A stretch of DNA of 64,000 bases. It comes from Halichoerus grypus. Taxonomy: Eukaryota > Chordata > Mammalia > Carnivora > Phocidae. Location: assembly GCF_964656455.1 (NCBI RefSeq), contig NC_135712.1, positions 65,477,239 to 65,541,238 of the forward strand. The letters run 5' to 3'. The position numbers and the translations under genes are program-made. Below, piece by piece: positions 34,827-47,060 of the stretch. The notes under the pieces are model-generated. The model had not been told where the DNA came from. It ran no database searches and was given only the letters and a program-made list of their open reading frames with translations. How positions within the stretch are numbered: position 1 is the stretch's first letter; every line of letters begins with the position of its first letter.

Positions 34827-34988
34827 TTTTTTTAATTAACATATAACATATTATTTGTTTCAGGGGTACAGGTCTGTGATTCATCAGTCTTACACAATTC
34901 ACAGCGCTCACCATAGCACATACCCTCCCCAATGTCCATCACCCAGCCACCCCATCCCTCCCACCCCTCTCCACTCCAACAACCCTCA
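34827..34988 (-). mobile_element. Young LINE-1 3' end, antisense, downstream of exon C
   Basis: T-run, AATTAACATATAACATATTA, 'CAGGGGTACAGGTCTGTGATTC', then a C-rich tract (34936-34976). Perfect target-site duplication GTGTAGTACTTTT at 34814-34826 and 34989-35001. Confidence 0.95.
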
Positions 34989-35001
34989 GTGTAGTACTTT
35001 T

Positions 35002-36060
35002 AAAGACATTTTAAAGGAGGGTTTTTTACCAGAGGTAAATAATGCTAAATAAAAATTGGTAATGTTATACAGAAATTCTGTCTTCTTATAGCTAAAGTTG
35101 AATTAGTGAGAAATATATACTGTAGGTACAGAGAATATGATACCACTGGACCTTAGTTGGTTCATACCTCTGGACCACAGTTTGGAAACATGTATATTCA
35201 TTGATAAAAAAAGAAAAAATGATAATATGCTGGAACTAAAGCATCAAGATAAAGCATGAGCCCACTAAAATATACAAAAAGAGTATAAAGATTCCTAGGA
35301 ATAAGTCTTTAAGGTATGCAAAAAAAAATGTTAGTAGTAGAAATTGTTGGGTGGTGGGATTATGAATGGTTAGCTTATTTTATTTATTTATCTGATTTTT
35401 CTCCAATGCATATATAATAATATGTACATTTTTAAGCACCAAAAATATTAGGTATATCTTTGATACTGAACTATAGGTATGTTTACATAGAGTATCAAAA
35501 ATTGTTTTAATTTTTGATTTTAACTTAACACAAATGTATAAACATTTAATACCTTATAAAGGAATTAATTTTGACTTTTAGAAATTCATTTAGAACTGTG
35601 ACATTTCTTCAGTTTGCTGTCTTAAGAGTTGTTAGTTGTTTATCCTTATTCTTCAGGAATGTAGGCTAAGTAGAATCTAGTTGTATCTGTGTAAATTTTT
35701 GTTTAATCATATCTATTTAATCCTTATTTTACTGCTTTTATTTTAAACATGATCTCATACATTACCCTTTCTTTTGCATTTCCATTGGCATCATCCTAAT
35801 TTAGGCATTTATTATTCCACATTTAAAGTATCACTAAATGTTCTAACAGGTGTCTCTGCTATCCATCTCTCACTCTTACAATTCATTTTGCAAATCATGT
35901 TGCAAAATTAATCTCCTTAAATATTACTTTGATATTTTTATGTCAGAAATCTTCAGTATAAAATTCAATCAATATTCTGTATCAATTTAAGTAACTTCAC
36001 TTTAAATTCTCATCCATAATCTGAATTTTAATAGTAATATAGGGTTCAAATGTCAAAAAG
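35002..36060 (+). other. STXBP5L: STXBP5L intron, nothing recognised
   Basis: About 1 kb of AT-rich intron without a recognised exon or repeat. Confidence 0.45.
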
Positions 36061-38770
36061 AAATGGAATTTAAATTCTCCCTCCCATCCTCCCCCATACA
36101 TTGTTTCCATCCTTTTGAAAAATAGTTACTTTCTTATTTATCCTTTCAGTTTGTGTTTGTAAACAAACCAAAAAGACATACATTCTTTTTTGCTTCCTGT
36201 TTTATACACAAGTAGTATATGCATTTCACTCTACTTTGCTTGTTTCAGTTTACTGTGTATCTTGTCTTTCCATTTGATTACATAATCATTACAGTTGTAT
36301 GATATTTAATTGCATGTATGTACTATTAATTTATATAGTCCTTTCACCAATTAAAGGACACTTAGTTTGCTATCAAACTTCTGTCATGTCAAACAATGCT
36401 GCAGTGACTAACCTTGGTACATTCCTCATTTTAAATGTGTACAGGTATACCTATAAGATAAATTCCTAAAATTGGAGCTGCTGAGTCAGAGTATATGCCT
36501 GTCTAATCTTTATAAATTCTCCCTATTTTCTCTCCTTCTATCAATAACATCAATAAACCAATGTTTATTGGTTATCATTTTTTTAATTTTATAAGTCTGT
36601 TGGGAAAAAAGGATATGTCAATGTAATTTCAACTTATCTCTCACATTGTTATATTTAATACCTTTTCAATTGTTTAAGAACTCTTTAAATATTTTTTTTC
36701 TGTAAATCATCTATTCATACAATTTACCCATTTTCTATAGGGTTGTTTGTTCCTTTCATATCAATTTTTATTGCCTCTTTACAAATTAAGATCACCCTTT
36801 TATGACATGAGATCCAAATATTTTTTCTTAATTTTGCTTGTGGTATCTCTTGCCTTACAGCAGCTTTCTGCATTCAGATATTTCTTTTAAGGATTTTCTT
36901 TATGCGCAACAATTTAAATACTATTGGAGTTAACTACTTTTTAAAGTTTTGGTAGAATTCTCCCATCAAGTCATTTAACCTTTATAATTACTTATTTTGT
37001 ATGTTCATATTATCTGTAAAGAAAACGTTTCATTAAAAAAAAGAAAAGTTTTCGTTATGGAAATTTTCTAACATGTTCAGTGTAACATATGCAAAGACTG
37101 TGGTTCTTTCTTTTAGGCTGTTAATAGTCAATCTATTTTTCTGTTGTTGTTTTTTTTAAAACCTGAACCCAAGTTTTGCTGGGTTTGGGGGGTTTTAACT
37201 TCTGCTTTTAACTGTTAGTTCCCTCCTCTGCTTCCCTTTATTTTTCACTTTTCCTTTTTGTGTGTGTGTGTGTGGTAGATGCTTAATTCATTTATTTCTT
37301 ACATTGATATTATTTCTTTATATCTATATAATAAGATTAAATTTCCCATTATATGTGCATTATATGTGTCATAGGTTTTGATAAGTTGTGATCGCATTAA
37401 CAGTGTTTTCCATATGGTAGACAGTTTTACCTGAGTTAATGTTAACTTGTAGCATTAAGTAGTTATAAGTGTTGCCTTCATATTATTTAAGTCTTTCTTG
37501 TCCTTATATTTTGATTACTTGACTCAAGGATGGAGAAAAGGAGAATTAAAATACTGTACTAATAATGTGTTTCTGTTTTTCCTTATATCTGCTGTGTTAA
37601 GAATATTCATGTGTAGATATTTTAAAATATATCCACAAAAAGTGCATCTTGTACCATTAATCACCATCGTTCATTTCATATTATGTCTTTTCCACCTGAA
37701 TTCCACTTTGTTTACTATTAATACAACAACTCTTGCTTTTTTTACTTGGAATTTTTTGTATACCTTGGTCTTACCTCTTTAGGAGTAAGCTTTTTTAACT
37801 GAGGTACAATACGGAATGTCTCTAGAACCTCAGAAATTTCCCTCATGCCTCTCAGCCACATATTCCTACAAAGGTACCTACTGTTTTGACTTTGAACCAT
37901 AGATTCGTTTTGTGGGGTTTAGACTCTCATATCAGTGAAAACATGCATTATTTACTTCTTTTGTTTCTTGCTAATTTTGTTCAACATTATATATATGATA
38001 TTCAGTTACATTGCTGAGTGATTTGTATTGCTGTGTGATATTCCTTTATGTGAATATATCTATGCATTTTATTCTTGCTGCACATTTAGGTAGTTTTCAG
38101 TTTGGGGCTATTTTAAGTAAAGCTGTTATGACCAATCTTGTAAAATTTTCAAAGCAAATATAAACTCATTTTTGTTGCACATGTATTGGAGTGAATTTGG
38201 GGGGTCATAGGGTATGTCTATGTTCAGCTTCAGTAAATACTACTGAGTTTTTCAAAATGGTTGTACCAGTTTTACTTCCATTAGCAGTGTATGAAAGTTT
38301 TACCTGTTCCACATACATCTTTCCCTCAGTAAAATTTTTAGTTTTCATTTTAGAGGTCTTGCACACCTTTCATTGGCTTTATTCTTTGGCATTTGGTGTT
38401 TTTATATGCTGTAATTTTTTATTTCTTTTTCTTGTTGTTTGTGGCTGGAATATAAAAATACAATTAATTTTGTATACTGACATATCTAGAAAACTTGATA
38501 ACTTCCAATAATTTGTAAATTCTTTTGGACTGTCTATCCAATTATGCTCAGTGTTAAAATTACAGTTCTACTTCTTATTTCTAAAGGAAGACTTTAGCTA
38601 GGATCTCCAATACAATGTTGAATATATGTAGTATTAGCAAACATCTCTTCCTTCTTCCCAATCTCAGGGATATGTCAATATCATAACTAATTATGATAAT
38701 TATTATAGGTTTTTAGTAGACATCTTGCTTTTAGCGTTCTGCCTCTGATGTTTCTTTTTTCATTAATGTT
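36061..38770 (-). mobile_element. Old LINE-1 remains, antisense
   Basis: 'AACAATGCTGCAGTGACTAACC', 'GGTATACCTATAAGATAAATTCC', and 'GGGTCATAGGGTATGTCTATG', 'AAAATGGTTGTACCAGTTTTACTTCC' are antisense L1 3' UTR texts. At least two overlapping old fragments are represented. Sense-strand frames 37498-37782 and 38191-38511 are read-through of this antisense sequence. Confidence 0.6.
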
Positions 38771-39745
38771 AGAGCAAGTCTGGAAATACCACCACCACAC
38801 TTCTTTCTGCAAGGCAGAATCAGGACTTCACATGCAATGAATTAGATTGTTTCAAAGCAGGAAGGTTTCAACTACTTTGTTAGGTTACTTGGGACAAAAA
38901 TGATTGGCTGTGAAAAGATTCACTTATCACTTCAGTGCCCTATTTGAGACTGGTTTGCTACGCAGGGCCCACTCTTCTTTACTAGCAACCTTAGAAGATA
39001 AATATTCATAATTGAGGAATGAGATCTCTTATTACGGCTTTTAAATCATTATAGACTTATTAAAATATATGAAATTTATCCTTGTGGGAATAGTGCCAAC
39101 AAAGTTTATTTTACCTTAAGAAAATTGGAAATATTATTTGCATATTCCATCCATTTCCCATGAAAAAAAAATAATTGTGTTGTATTAAGGGGTCTTTCTA
39201 AGCCCACAATGGAGAATGTGCCCGATGCTATTCCTAGAATACCACAGCAGCACATATTCATAAAACTACATTCTGCAATCTCTTCCTATTGTAGGAATTG
39301 CTGTATCTAGATTATCAGGAAAGGTATAGTTAGGGTAAATGCAGACTTTTTAGCCCAATCTCATAAAACTAAAATGTAACTGAAAAAATTGTGTTTAAGA
39401 CTTTAACAGTAGTTTACAAAACTCATGAAGCCTATTATCTCTAAAGGTAGAAAAGAATGAAGATATAAACAATTAAAATGTTTAGATAACTTATGAATGA
39501 CAAAATCAATAATATGTAATTAAGGGAAACAAGAATATATGTAATACATTTAACTTTTGAAAAATTAAGAAAAGCAGCCATGCCTCCTAATGTCTCCTTG
39601 ATTCATACAGTAAAAAACAGGTCATTAGGTCTGATTAATAATGGCAATTATTATGTTTGTACCTGGGTATATCTCCCCTTTTTCATGTATATATAGCATT
39701 TAAGAGCCAATACTATTCTTGCATTCTCTATTTTTTTCCTTAATT
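38771..39745 (+). other. STXBP5L: STXBP5L intron, unique sequence
   Basis: Start of a LINE-1- and SINE-free island that extends to 43906. No exon recognised here. Confidence 0.45.
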
Positions 39746-39749
39746 CAGT

Positions 39750-39922
39750 TTTCCTCAAATGTAAGCCTGTATCAAAATCATGTGAAGAGTTTGTTAAAAC
39801 ACAGAATGCTGAGTGCCAGAGATTCTAATTCAACAAGTCTAGAGTGGGGCCTGAAATTTTGCATTTCTAGCAAGTTCCTACATGATGCTAATGCTTCTGG
39901 TCTCTGGACCACTTGAGCATCA
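39750..39922. mobile_element. hAT-like MITE remnant (MER5-type)
   Basis: 'TATCAAAATCATGTGAAGAGTTTGTTAAAACACAGAATGCTGAGTGCCAG' followed by 'GATTCTAATTCAACAAG' and 'GGGGCCTGAAATTTTGCATTTC' matches the common MER5-like text. Ends are decayed. Confidence 0.65.
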
Positions 39923-41311
39923 TGCCTCTGTGAAAATTCTTACAATATTTTTTTCAATACTTACCCTCTCAGTATCTATTTTGTGATCTTTTCACCCCTT
40001 TAAAATCTGATTAAAACATTGATGCAAATAGCTGAGCAAAAATGGTTGGTAATTAGGCAAGCCAGAGACCAATAATCATTTTTAACTCTGATTTCCTACA
40101 TGGATCTCAAACTCCCTTTAGCCCAATAAACTGCAAGTAAAAATAGTGAAGTTTAAGATTATTAAATATTTATTTGAGCATAATGAGAGAGAACAGAATA
40201 GGAATTGGGAGCTAAAAGAATCCCATTGAGCCAACCAGAAAGCTGATGTTCTTAACTCCCAGGATAATATAAACATTTCATATTATTTATTTATTCACCC
40301 AACTATTCAACAAGTAATTTTCAGTATCTGCAGTTATGTAGATATTATGTTATCTACTGAGAATAAACTAATGAACGAAATAACATACTCCATGCCAAAT
40401 GGAACTGAGTCTATCTGCAGAAACCAACATTAAACTAATAATTTTACAAATAGTTGTTTTTTCTTAAAGCTGTGTAACCCTTTTTCACTCACCAGGTAAG
40501 GTTGTGCAATTTGTGTACTACATAAACATACCTCCCAAGAGGATGAGCCGGAACTAACATTCAGCCCTAGCTCCGCTTACCTGGAACAGAACTGCAATCC
40601 CTCAAGGAAACAGGCCCTTTGTCTTTGGACAAGGAATTGAAAACTAACCTAGCCTTCAACTGTAGATTTATATCTGCCCACAAGATGTGCATTTTTCTAA
40701 TTTTTCCTCCTTGAAGGTGTGCCTTTAAAAATCATTTGCTCAGATAAACATCTTTTCCTAGTCTAGCATCAAGTTCTAGTACTGCTGCTACCTATGCAGC
40801 CATCAATCCTTGTGATTCTCACTGTCCACAATATACAATAGACTAACTATGCTATCAAGTTCAAGTTAAGACTAGGGTGATAGAAATATGTATCTCTATT
40901 AAAATATGTTTATTTAGGTATCTTTAATAAAGATATCTTTATTAAAACATCATAGAGACTAACATCACAAAATACTAACAAAGAAGTAACCAGCTCTGTT
41001 GTTCTCAAACCTGGGTTAGAACTATGTCTTATAGCCTAGCTTGAATGCTCCTTCTGTGTGGTTCTACATTTCTAGAACCCCACTACATCTTCCAAAGAAG
41101 AAATCTTCTTCAAGATAGTCCTCTGTTGGGGCAGTACTAAATACTGCCCTCCAAATAGTCCTCTGTTGGGGCAGTACTAAATACTCAGATAAAGGCACAA
41201 AATAGAGACCCTTTCAAATCGTTATCATGAAATTCACCTGTAAGATAAAACTTCTGGGTTCACTTGGGCTAAGAAATTAAATGCCAATAGTCTTTTATTC
41301 CCTTCCTTTAG
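39923..41311 (+). other. STXBP5L: STXBP5L intron upstream of exon D
   Basis: Mostly unique. The segment 40480-40830 (CCGCTTACCTGGAAC…CTGCTGCTACCTATGC) has the look of an old LTR, but I cannot confirm that. A short direct repeat with 40-bp period is at 41117-41185. The acceptor of exon D is CCCTTCCTTTAG at 41300-41311. Confidence 0.5.
41117..41185. repeat. Two perfect 29-bp direct repeats, 40-bp period
   Basis: 41117-41145 is identical to 41157-41185 (begins AGTCCTCTGTTGGGG, ends TAAATACT), separated by 11 bp GCCCTCCAAAT. It lies 126 bp before exon D. Confidence 0.95.
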
Positions 41312-41404
41312 GACTTGCTACCAGAACTCCTGAGGCAGCACCAGGCTTTTATAGGAATGAAATACCATCTGTGAGACAGCGGAATCAAGTACATCACTTG
41401 CCAG
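41312..41404 (+). CDS. STXBP5L: Putative STXBP5L cassette exon D, 93 nt
   Basis: 93 nt with acceptor CCTTCCTTTAG|GACTTG and donor TTGCCAG|GTGAAA. Phase 1 at both ends and open only in the frame that continues exon C. With exon C's final G it reads G-LATRTPEAAPGFYRNEIP then SVRQRNQVHHLP, and joins exon E as G-TT (valine). The conjunction of length divisible by three, matching phase, both consensus splice sites and an uninterrupted frame supports a real exon of the hypervariable region. I do not recognise its sequence as firmly as the others. It is proline-rich then basic, consistent with a disordered linker. It could be a neuron-specific insert or a carnivore-decayed exon; no damage is visible. 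Confidence 0.75.
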
Positions 41405-42145
41405 GTGAAAGTGAAAATCTCTTTTTTGAACAAACAAGTTTTTCGTATCTCTACAATTTTCTGGACTACACAATTTGTCTCAAAAGCTTTATTCTTATTT
41501 GGGCTGAAAATATAGGTCCCCCACAGTGAATGAAGACAAATTTCCCTGAAACAATTAAAACCATAGACACTGACTTCATAATATATAAAGCAGGAATTCC
41601 TAAGGCATCTGTGATTTTGAAATGTTCCATATAATTTTGATAGTGTTATTTTTCTACTTTAAGCCTGAATACTTTTATCAGACCTATACAAAAATATGGG
41701 GGGGACCAACAGAGAACTCAGGGAAACTTAAGAGCCAAAAAGTGGAGTGGTTTTGTAAAAATTCTCCAAATTCTTCATAATACAATTAAATATTATCTAT
41801 GATCACAAACTACTGATGATCATGGAAACTCCACCAAAGAATTGCCTCAAAGGGGCAATGTTCTCTTAGAAATAGTGAGCAGAAAGGAAGGTCTTATAAT
41901 CTGTTTTATGCAGAGCCATTGAATATTTGATGCTGTTCAGAGGGACCAAATCAAAATCAAACACAGGTTGTATAGCTTCCTTAAATTAGGCATTCATTAC
42001 AAAATGGTTGTGACCAGATTTGCAACTTTAAGAAGAATAAGTTACCAATGTTATAGACCCCAAATAAAGTCAGTAACCAAGGAATCTAAAAATAATTGTA
42101 ATCCACAATTTCTCCAACAGTAGTTTCTTTTTTTTATGTAATAGA
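41405..42145 (+). other. STXBP5L: STXBP5L intron downstream of exon D
   Basis: Unique intron with no recognised repeat, exon or RNA gene. Confidence 0.45.
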
Positions 42146-42149
42146 ACAC

Positions 42150-42780
42150 CCCTGTGATAGGCCTTTTTCTGAGGAGTAAACTGACGCTCAGAGTATTTAA
42201 ATAAGTAGAGCTACAATTTCAACTTGGTTACATTTGGTTGTAAAGCCTATGCTTTTTCCTGGTTTTCATTAATAAAAAGAGAAAAAGAAATACAGGAATT
42301 GCAAAAAACTAATCACAGTTTAAATTAAAGGACAGCCATGCAGTGACAAAGTTGCTAAGTTATGAAGAAAATGTTTTAACAAAGAAATTCAAAAGAACCT
42401 AAGAAATATACTTTGCATGAAACATTAGAAATATAGCTTACCATTTAAGTTCCAGGAAAAACTGGTTTCAAAAGTAGTTTTTAGTTCATAGAATCAACAA
42501 ATTATCACATTTTGAATTTATTAAGCCTTGTTTGCTAAAAATTATTATCAATGTTGGTATAGTACTTTAAGGCAAACAAAGTATTTTTCATGTGTATTTT
42601 CTTATTCAATCCTATAGGAACTCTATAGGGTTAGTGTTGTTCTCCTTTTCCACAGATGGAGAAATTATGACTAAGGAAAAATTTCATAACTTGCTCAAGG
42701 TTACCCTGCTAATGTCTGAACCAACCCAAATCTTCAGACTTCAAGGTCCACTGATCCCAAATTATTTGTCCTCCTATTAT
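42150..42780 (-). mobile_element. Two MIR remnants, antisense
   Basis: 42150-42260: 'AGGAGTAAACTGACGCTCAGAG' … 'GTAAAGCCTATGCTTTTTCC'. 42560-42780: 'ATTCAATCCTATAGGAACTC', 'CACAGATGGAGAAATTATGACTAAGG' and 'AACTTGCTCAAGGTTACCCTGC'. Both follow antisense MIR order. Confidence 0.7.
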
Positions 42781-43325
42781 GTGCTTTAAAAAAAAAGAGT
42801 GTGCTGAAGAACCTAGATCTCTCTGGGAGTTTATAATTCAAGGTAGAGAAGAACAGAAATAAAGTTTCATAATCATTTAACTCTTGTTCATACAACACTA
42901 AGAAAAAGTCACTGATTCATTAACACTATCCATATAGAAATATAATACATATTTTAATATACCAAGAAAAGTGGAGTCATGACACTAAACATTTTTTTAT
43001 GCTGGGACAAATTCAAATAAAGGTCCTTCTTTGCCTGACTTTATCATAGTCACTTCATAAAATGCGGGGCAGGGGGGGCGGTAGTAATATAGAGGCATGT
43101 AGGCCTTTGAGGGCTCTACTGTGGTATGGTGATTCTGGAATTGTGTGTATGTACTATACCTATATATGTACCAGGTGCTTTTGTTCTATCTTAGTTTCTA
43201 GCTTAGGGAAGATAGAGACAAATGAAATTCATTACTATGTTCCAACCAGTCAGTAAATGAATCAATACATAGATAAACTTTACAAGCATTTTAATCTAAA
43301 CTTTTAATTTAGTATTAGATTTATT
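42781..43325 (+). other. STXBP5L: STXBP5L intron with a short G-rich run
   Basis: No exon recognised. GCGGGGCAGGGGGGGCGG at 43064-43081 is a local G-rich run in otherwise AT-rich DNA. Confidence 0.45.
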
Positions 43326-43329
43326 TATT

Positions 43330-43490
43330 TTGCAGAAGACATGGAGGCCAACACACGGGGTATCTGCTGTATCATATATAACATACATACTGTGCTGCTT
43401 CCTGGAAAGGACACAGCTTTGGAGTCAGAGAAATTTGAACTTACCTGCCATTCCTATCATTATAACTTTAGCCAAGTTTCTCAACCTTAA
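43330..43490 (+). mobile_element. MIR remnant, sense
   Basis: 'GGACACAGCTTTGGAGTCAGAG', 'AATTTGAACTTACCTGCCATTCC' and 'TTAGCCAAGTTTCTCAACC' match the MIR 5' half and core. Confidence 0.6.
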
Positions 43491-43906
43491 CTGTATACTA
43501 ATTCCAGAACATAGATTCTCAATAATATATAGTAGTGGTTATTATATATATGTGTGCTGCTGAAGCGAGCACTAGTAGTGGTTATTATAAAAATAATAAT
43601 GAATATCCATAGCCTAAAGAGACTGAATTTGATCTCCTTGACTATTCTAAATTTCTAGTATTAGTTGTAGCTTAGCCATAACAAAGTAGAAATCCTTCAC
43701 TGGAAATCAAAAGATCAATCCAGTTGTTTCTAGCCAAGAAACAACTAATCAAAAGCTTTGAATTAGAAACTTCTAGCCTACCTCTTTATGTTATTTCCCA
43801 TTAAAGTAGTAAGCCACATTCAGACTGATTCAGGGTTTGTTCTGTTCCTAAAATTTTGATTCAAATGTGGCACCAAGGACCTGAGGTGTGTGGGGGTTTT
43901 TTTACA

Positions 43907-44110
43907 TTTTTATTTTTTTAAGTTTTTATTTAAATTCCAGTTAGTTAACATACAGTATAATATTAGTTTCAGGTGTACAATATAGTGATTCAACACTTCC
44001 ATGCAACACCTCATGCTCATCACAAGTGCACTTCTTAATCCCCATCACCTGTATAACCCGTTCCCCCACCCAGCTCCCTTCTGATAACCATCAGTTTGTT
44101 CTCTATTATT
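43907..44110 (-). mobile_element. Young LINE-1 3' end, antisense
   Basis: T-rich start, AAATTCCAGTTAGTTAACAT, 'AATATTAGTTTCAGGTGTAC', 'CATGCTCATCACAAGTGCAC' and 'CATCAGTTTGTTCTCTATT'. It is the same 3'-end type as the sense L1 at 19325-20345. Target duplication not clear. Confidence 0.85.
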
Positions 44111-45265
44111 CTGAGAGCTGTTTGAAGCCAATACAACATCCCTCAGATGAACCAGGCTGCACTTTCCATTGACTTTGCCTTGAATTAGGAGTTAGGAGAA
44201 AAGCAAGTGAATATACAAGTGATTGATGTATCTGATGCACTGAAGATACATGAAATCCCCTAGGCAAAATACTGTTGTAATGCCTGAAGTTCTGTTCATA
44301 TTTAGGGCTGAGCATATGACCTCATTCTGTCATAAGCTATGCTAAGCCACCAGACTACCCTACCTCATTACTGTAACCGAGCCTAAATTTGGAGGCAGAA
44401 AATCTAGAATAGAGATAAATAGTCTTGGAAAGGTTTATAATCTGGTGCTATCATAGGGCTTGGCCATCACCTGAGCTTTAGGCCCGAATTTATTATTAGT
44501 ATGTATTAGTTACATACAATTAATATTAGTATGTATTTTGACATCAGCCAATCATTTCATTCACTTGCATCATCTTTGATCTCTTATACCATCCAACCTA
44601 ATATTTTCTAGGTAAGTCAGAAGGTGATAGATGTGATTAGGTAAGTGATTAACACTATCTATGAGGATGCTTTCCTGTGAATTTTTCTAACTCAGTTTTA
44701 TTGAGATATAATTTACATAGGATAAAATTCACCTTTTTAGCGTACAGTTATAAATTTTATGGGTTTTTTTTTTCAAAAATATACGCCATGACATGTTAAA
44801 GTAACAAGAATTTCCTGACAATTTGCCCAGAATCTAACAGAACTAAGATCATAAGAAATCAAACTGTTTTAAGTCTAACACTTTGTGTAGCAATATTCCC
44901 TGCCCTGCAGCTGGATTACCTATGGCATTATTTGCTGTATTGTTGTCACTGAGCCAAGATAGGTAGTTTTTCAAGGTGTGAAGGATGAAAGATACTGTTC
45001 TTGAGAATGCACAGGACTTAAAGAGATTTGTATGGAAAATAAGCCCATGATGAATTAAGTGTATGACATCACTATTGAAAAGACAGTGGACTCTTAGGAA
45101 GTACTACTGTGCAGAGCAAACAAATGATAGTACTATATAAAATTGGAGACTATCTCAAGTATTCAGTGTTTAATCAAAGGCACCAAATTTTAAATAAGAC
45201 ATGTTGCCCAGATAAGTCATTTTTGATATAGAATACCACAGAGTGACAATATTTTCTTGCCAACT
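44111..45265 (+). other. STXBP5L: STXBP5L intron, with a short old L1-like piece
   Basis: Mostly unique. 44695-44770 ('TTTATTGAGATATAATTTACATAGG', 'AAATTCACCTTTTTAGCG') resembles a common antisense L1/ancient repeat piece. No exon recognised. Confidence 0.45.
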
Positions 45266-45269
45266 AATA

Positions 45270-45515
45270 ATGAAAATAGCTAACATTAAATGCTTATTAG
45301 ATAATCACACAATGCTAAATGCATTACATACATTTCCTTAATTAATGTTGATGAGGTCCCTATGAAGTAGGGACTATTATTATTCCCATGTCATAGAGAA
45401 AGGGACACATACTCTTCCTGAGATTAAGTAACTACTAGCCCAGTATCACTCAGATAGCAAATGGTTGAGTCATGGTATGAATCCAGCTCACTTATGTTCT
45501 GGATCATTGGGCTTC
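45270..45515 (-). mobile_element. MIR remnant, antisense
   Basis: 'AAATGCATTACATACATTTCC', 'TATGAAGTAGGGACTATTATTATTCCC', 'AGATTAAGTAACTACTAGCCCAG' and 'GGTATGAATCCAGC' follow antisense MIR order. Confidence 0.75.
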
Positions 45516-45944
45516 ACTTCATCAAATACCAGGAAACCTGCCTTCTTAGAGAAGAGCAAAAGTCTTTGTAGAAATTTACAGAGGAGGAAAAAAGGCATCT
45601 AGCCTCTTCTAACAGGGGTTTTACTGTCCTTATAACTACCACATTCCATTCAAAATTAGGAAATGTAAGATCAATGATATAATGAAATTTTTTTTTTACT
45701 TAAAGGAACCAAAAAAGTACCTGTCAACTCAAAAATAAATATAATAATCAATTTTAAAAGCTCATCAAAATGTTATCTGTATCTGTAACTGTATCTACAT
45801 CTAATTTAACAAATGTGGACAATATGGTCTCTCGTGTGAAAAATCTGAGATTCATCTCAGGAAATACTTCTTGTGGAAGGGTCCCATATAAAAGTCCCAT
45901 AGGTTGATTAATATTCATAAAATATTCATAAAACCATAAAATGT

Positions 45945-46075
45945 TATTTCTCAAAATGTGATCTGCCAACTCTTTGTATCAGTATCACCTTCTTAAAAAT
46001 TCCTGCTGATCTATTGAGAGTACCTGGAGGTGGCCCACAAGTCTCTGCAGAGGCTTTAAGAACTGGCATGTGAGA
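45945..46075. mobile_element. hAT-like MITE remnant (MER5-type)
   Basis: 'CTCAAAATGTGATCTGCCAAC', 'CAGTATCACCTTCTTAAAAATTCCTGCTG' and 'TTAAGAACTGGCATGTGAGAG' resemble the MER5 pattern, with decayed ends. Confidence 0.5.
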
Positions 46076-46694
46076 GCAAGAATCATTTACTCTTTATTGC
46101 TCCAGAGGTTAGAACTGGGAAAATTATAAATGGTAAAAGAAAGTAGTTTGAGCTCATATAGAAGGAATTTTTAGAGCAATATAGCAACCCAAAATTGGAT
46201 TTTTTTATAGGTTTAAAGGTTTCTATCAGAACTATTTAAACAGATAGGATATCAAGAATGTTGTAGGGGAAATAGTTTCATTGAATAGGATATTGGAGTA
46301 AATGACCTTTAAGATTCCTTTGAGCCAAGATTCTCTTTTTTGTGCAATGTGCTGAGCCACTGAGTAGTGAGAAGTTTCTATTAACTATTTTCTCCCCTTC
46401 ACCTAACAATATGTAATGACAGCGGTGCATATGCTTTAGCTTAGAGAACAGTAAAAATGAAGAAATTCAGAGAGCCACATTCCCAGGGGCACATTGCAAA
46501 GGTTAATACATATTGTTTCCATTCTGTACATTTCCAAGACGAATTGCCTCTTACTACCTCTTGCCTTACTCATCTTCCAACCCAAATTCCTCAAATGTTC
46601 ATGTGTAACAACATATTTCTCTAACACTTAAACATACTTTCTCTGTCTGCTTTGCCCTCTTCAGAATAACTCCTCAACCCTATCTTTTGATTTT
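46076..46694 (+). other. STXBP5L: STXBP5L intron, nothing recognised
   Basis: Unique sequence; no feature recognised. Confidence 0.4.
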
Positions 46695-47060
46695 ACTGGT
46701 TTTATCAACATTTATTTAGCAAACACTCATTGTACACCTACTCTATGTCAGTACTTTATTAGGTATTGGGAATACAACCCCCACTTTTGGAGAACTCAGT
46801 TTCAGGATGTTAATGAGGAGTAAAAAAAAAAAAATCAGGTGTAATGAAATGTGTTAAGTGTAATAAAGGAAATGTGCACAAGGGGCTATGAAGGTTAAGA
46901 TAATGGCACCAGGTGAAGCCTTAACTCTGAAACTACATTTAGAAAGGAGGCAATTTTTGAGGAGTCTCAAAGAACAAGTAAGAATTTACTAGTTATCTGG
47001 ACAGAAGGAGCACCACCCCCCCCACACCCAAAAAAGAGTGTACCAGCTGGGCAAATGAGG
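46695..47060 (+). mobile_element. Ancient mammalian interspersed repeat, 5' part
   Basis: 'AACACTCATTGTACACCTACTC', 'GGTATTGGGAATACAACCCC' and 'TTAGAAAGGAGGCAATTTTTGAGGAG' match the same unnamed ancient family as 17100-17410. An interior A-run (46822-46834) and C-run (47014-47023) are present. Confidence 0.5.

Noticed and set aside
40480..40830. Possible LTR element
   Set aside because: Some LTR-like wording but no matching partner, primer site or flanking duplication; too weak to annotate as a feature.
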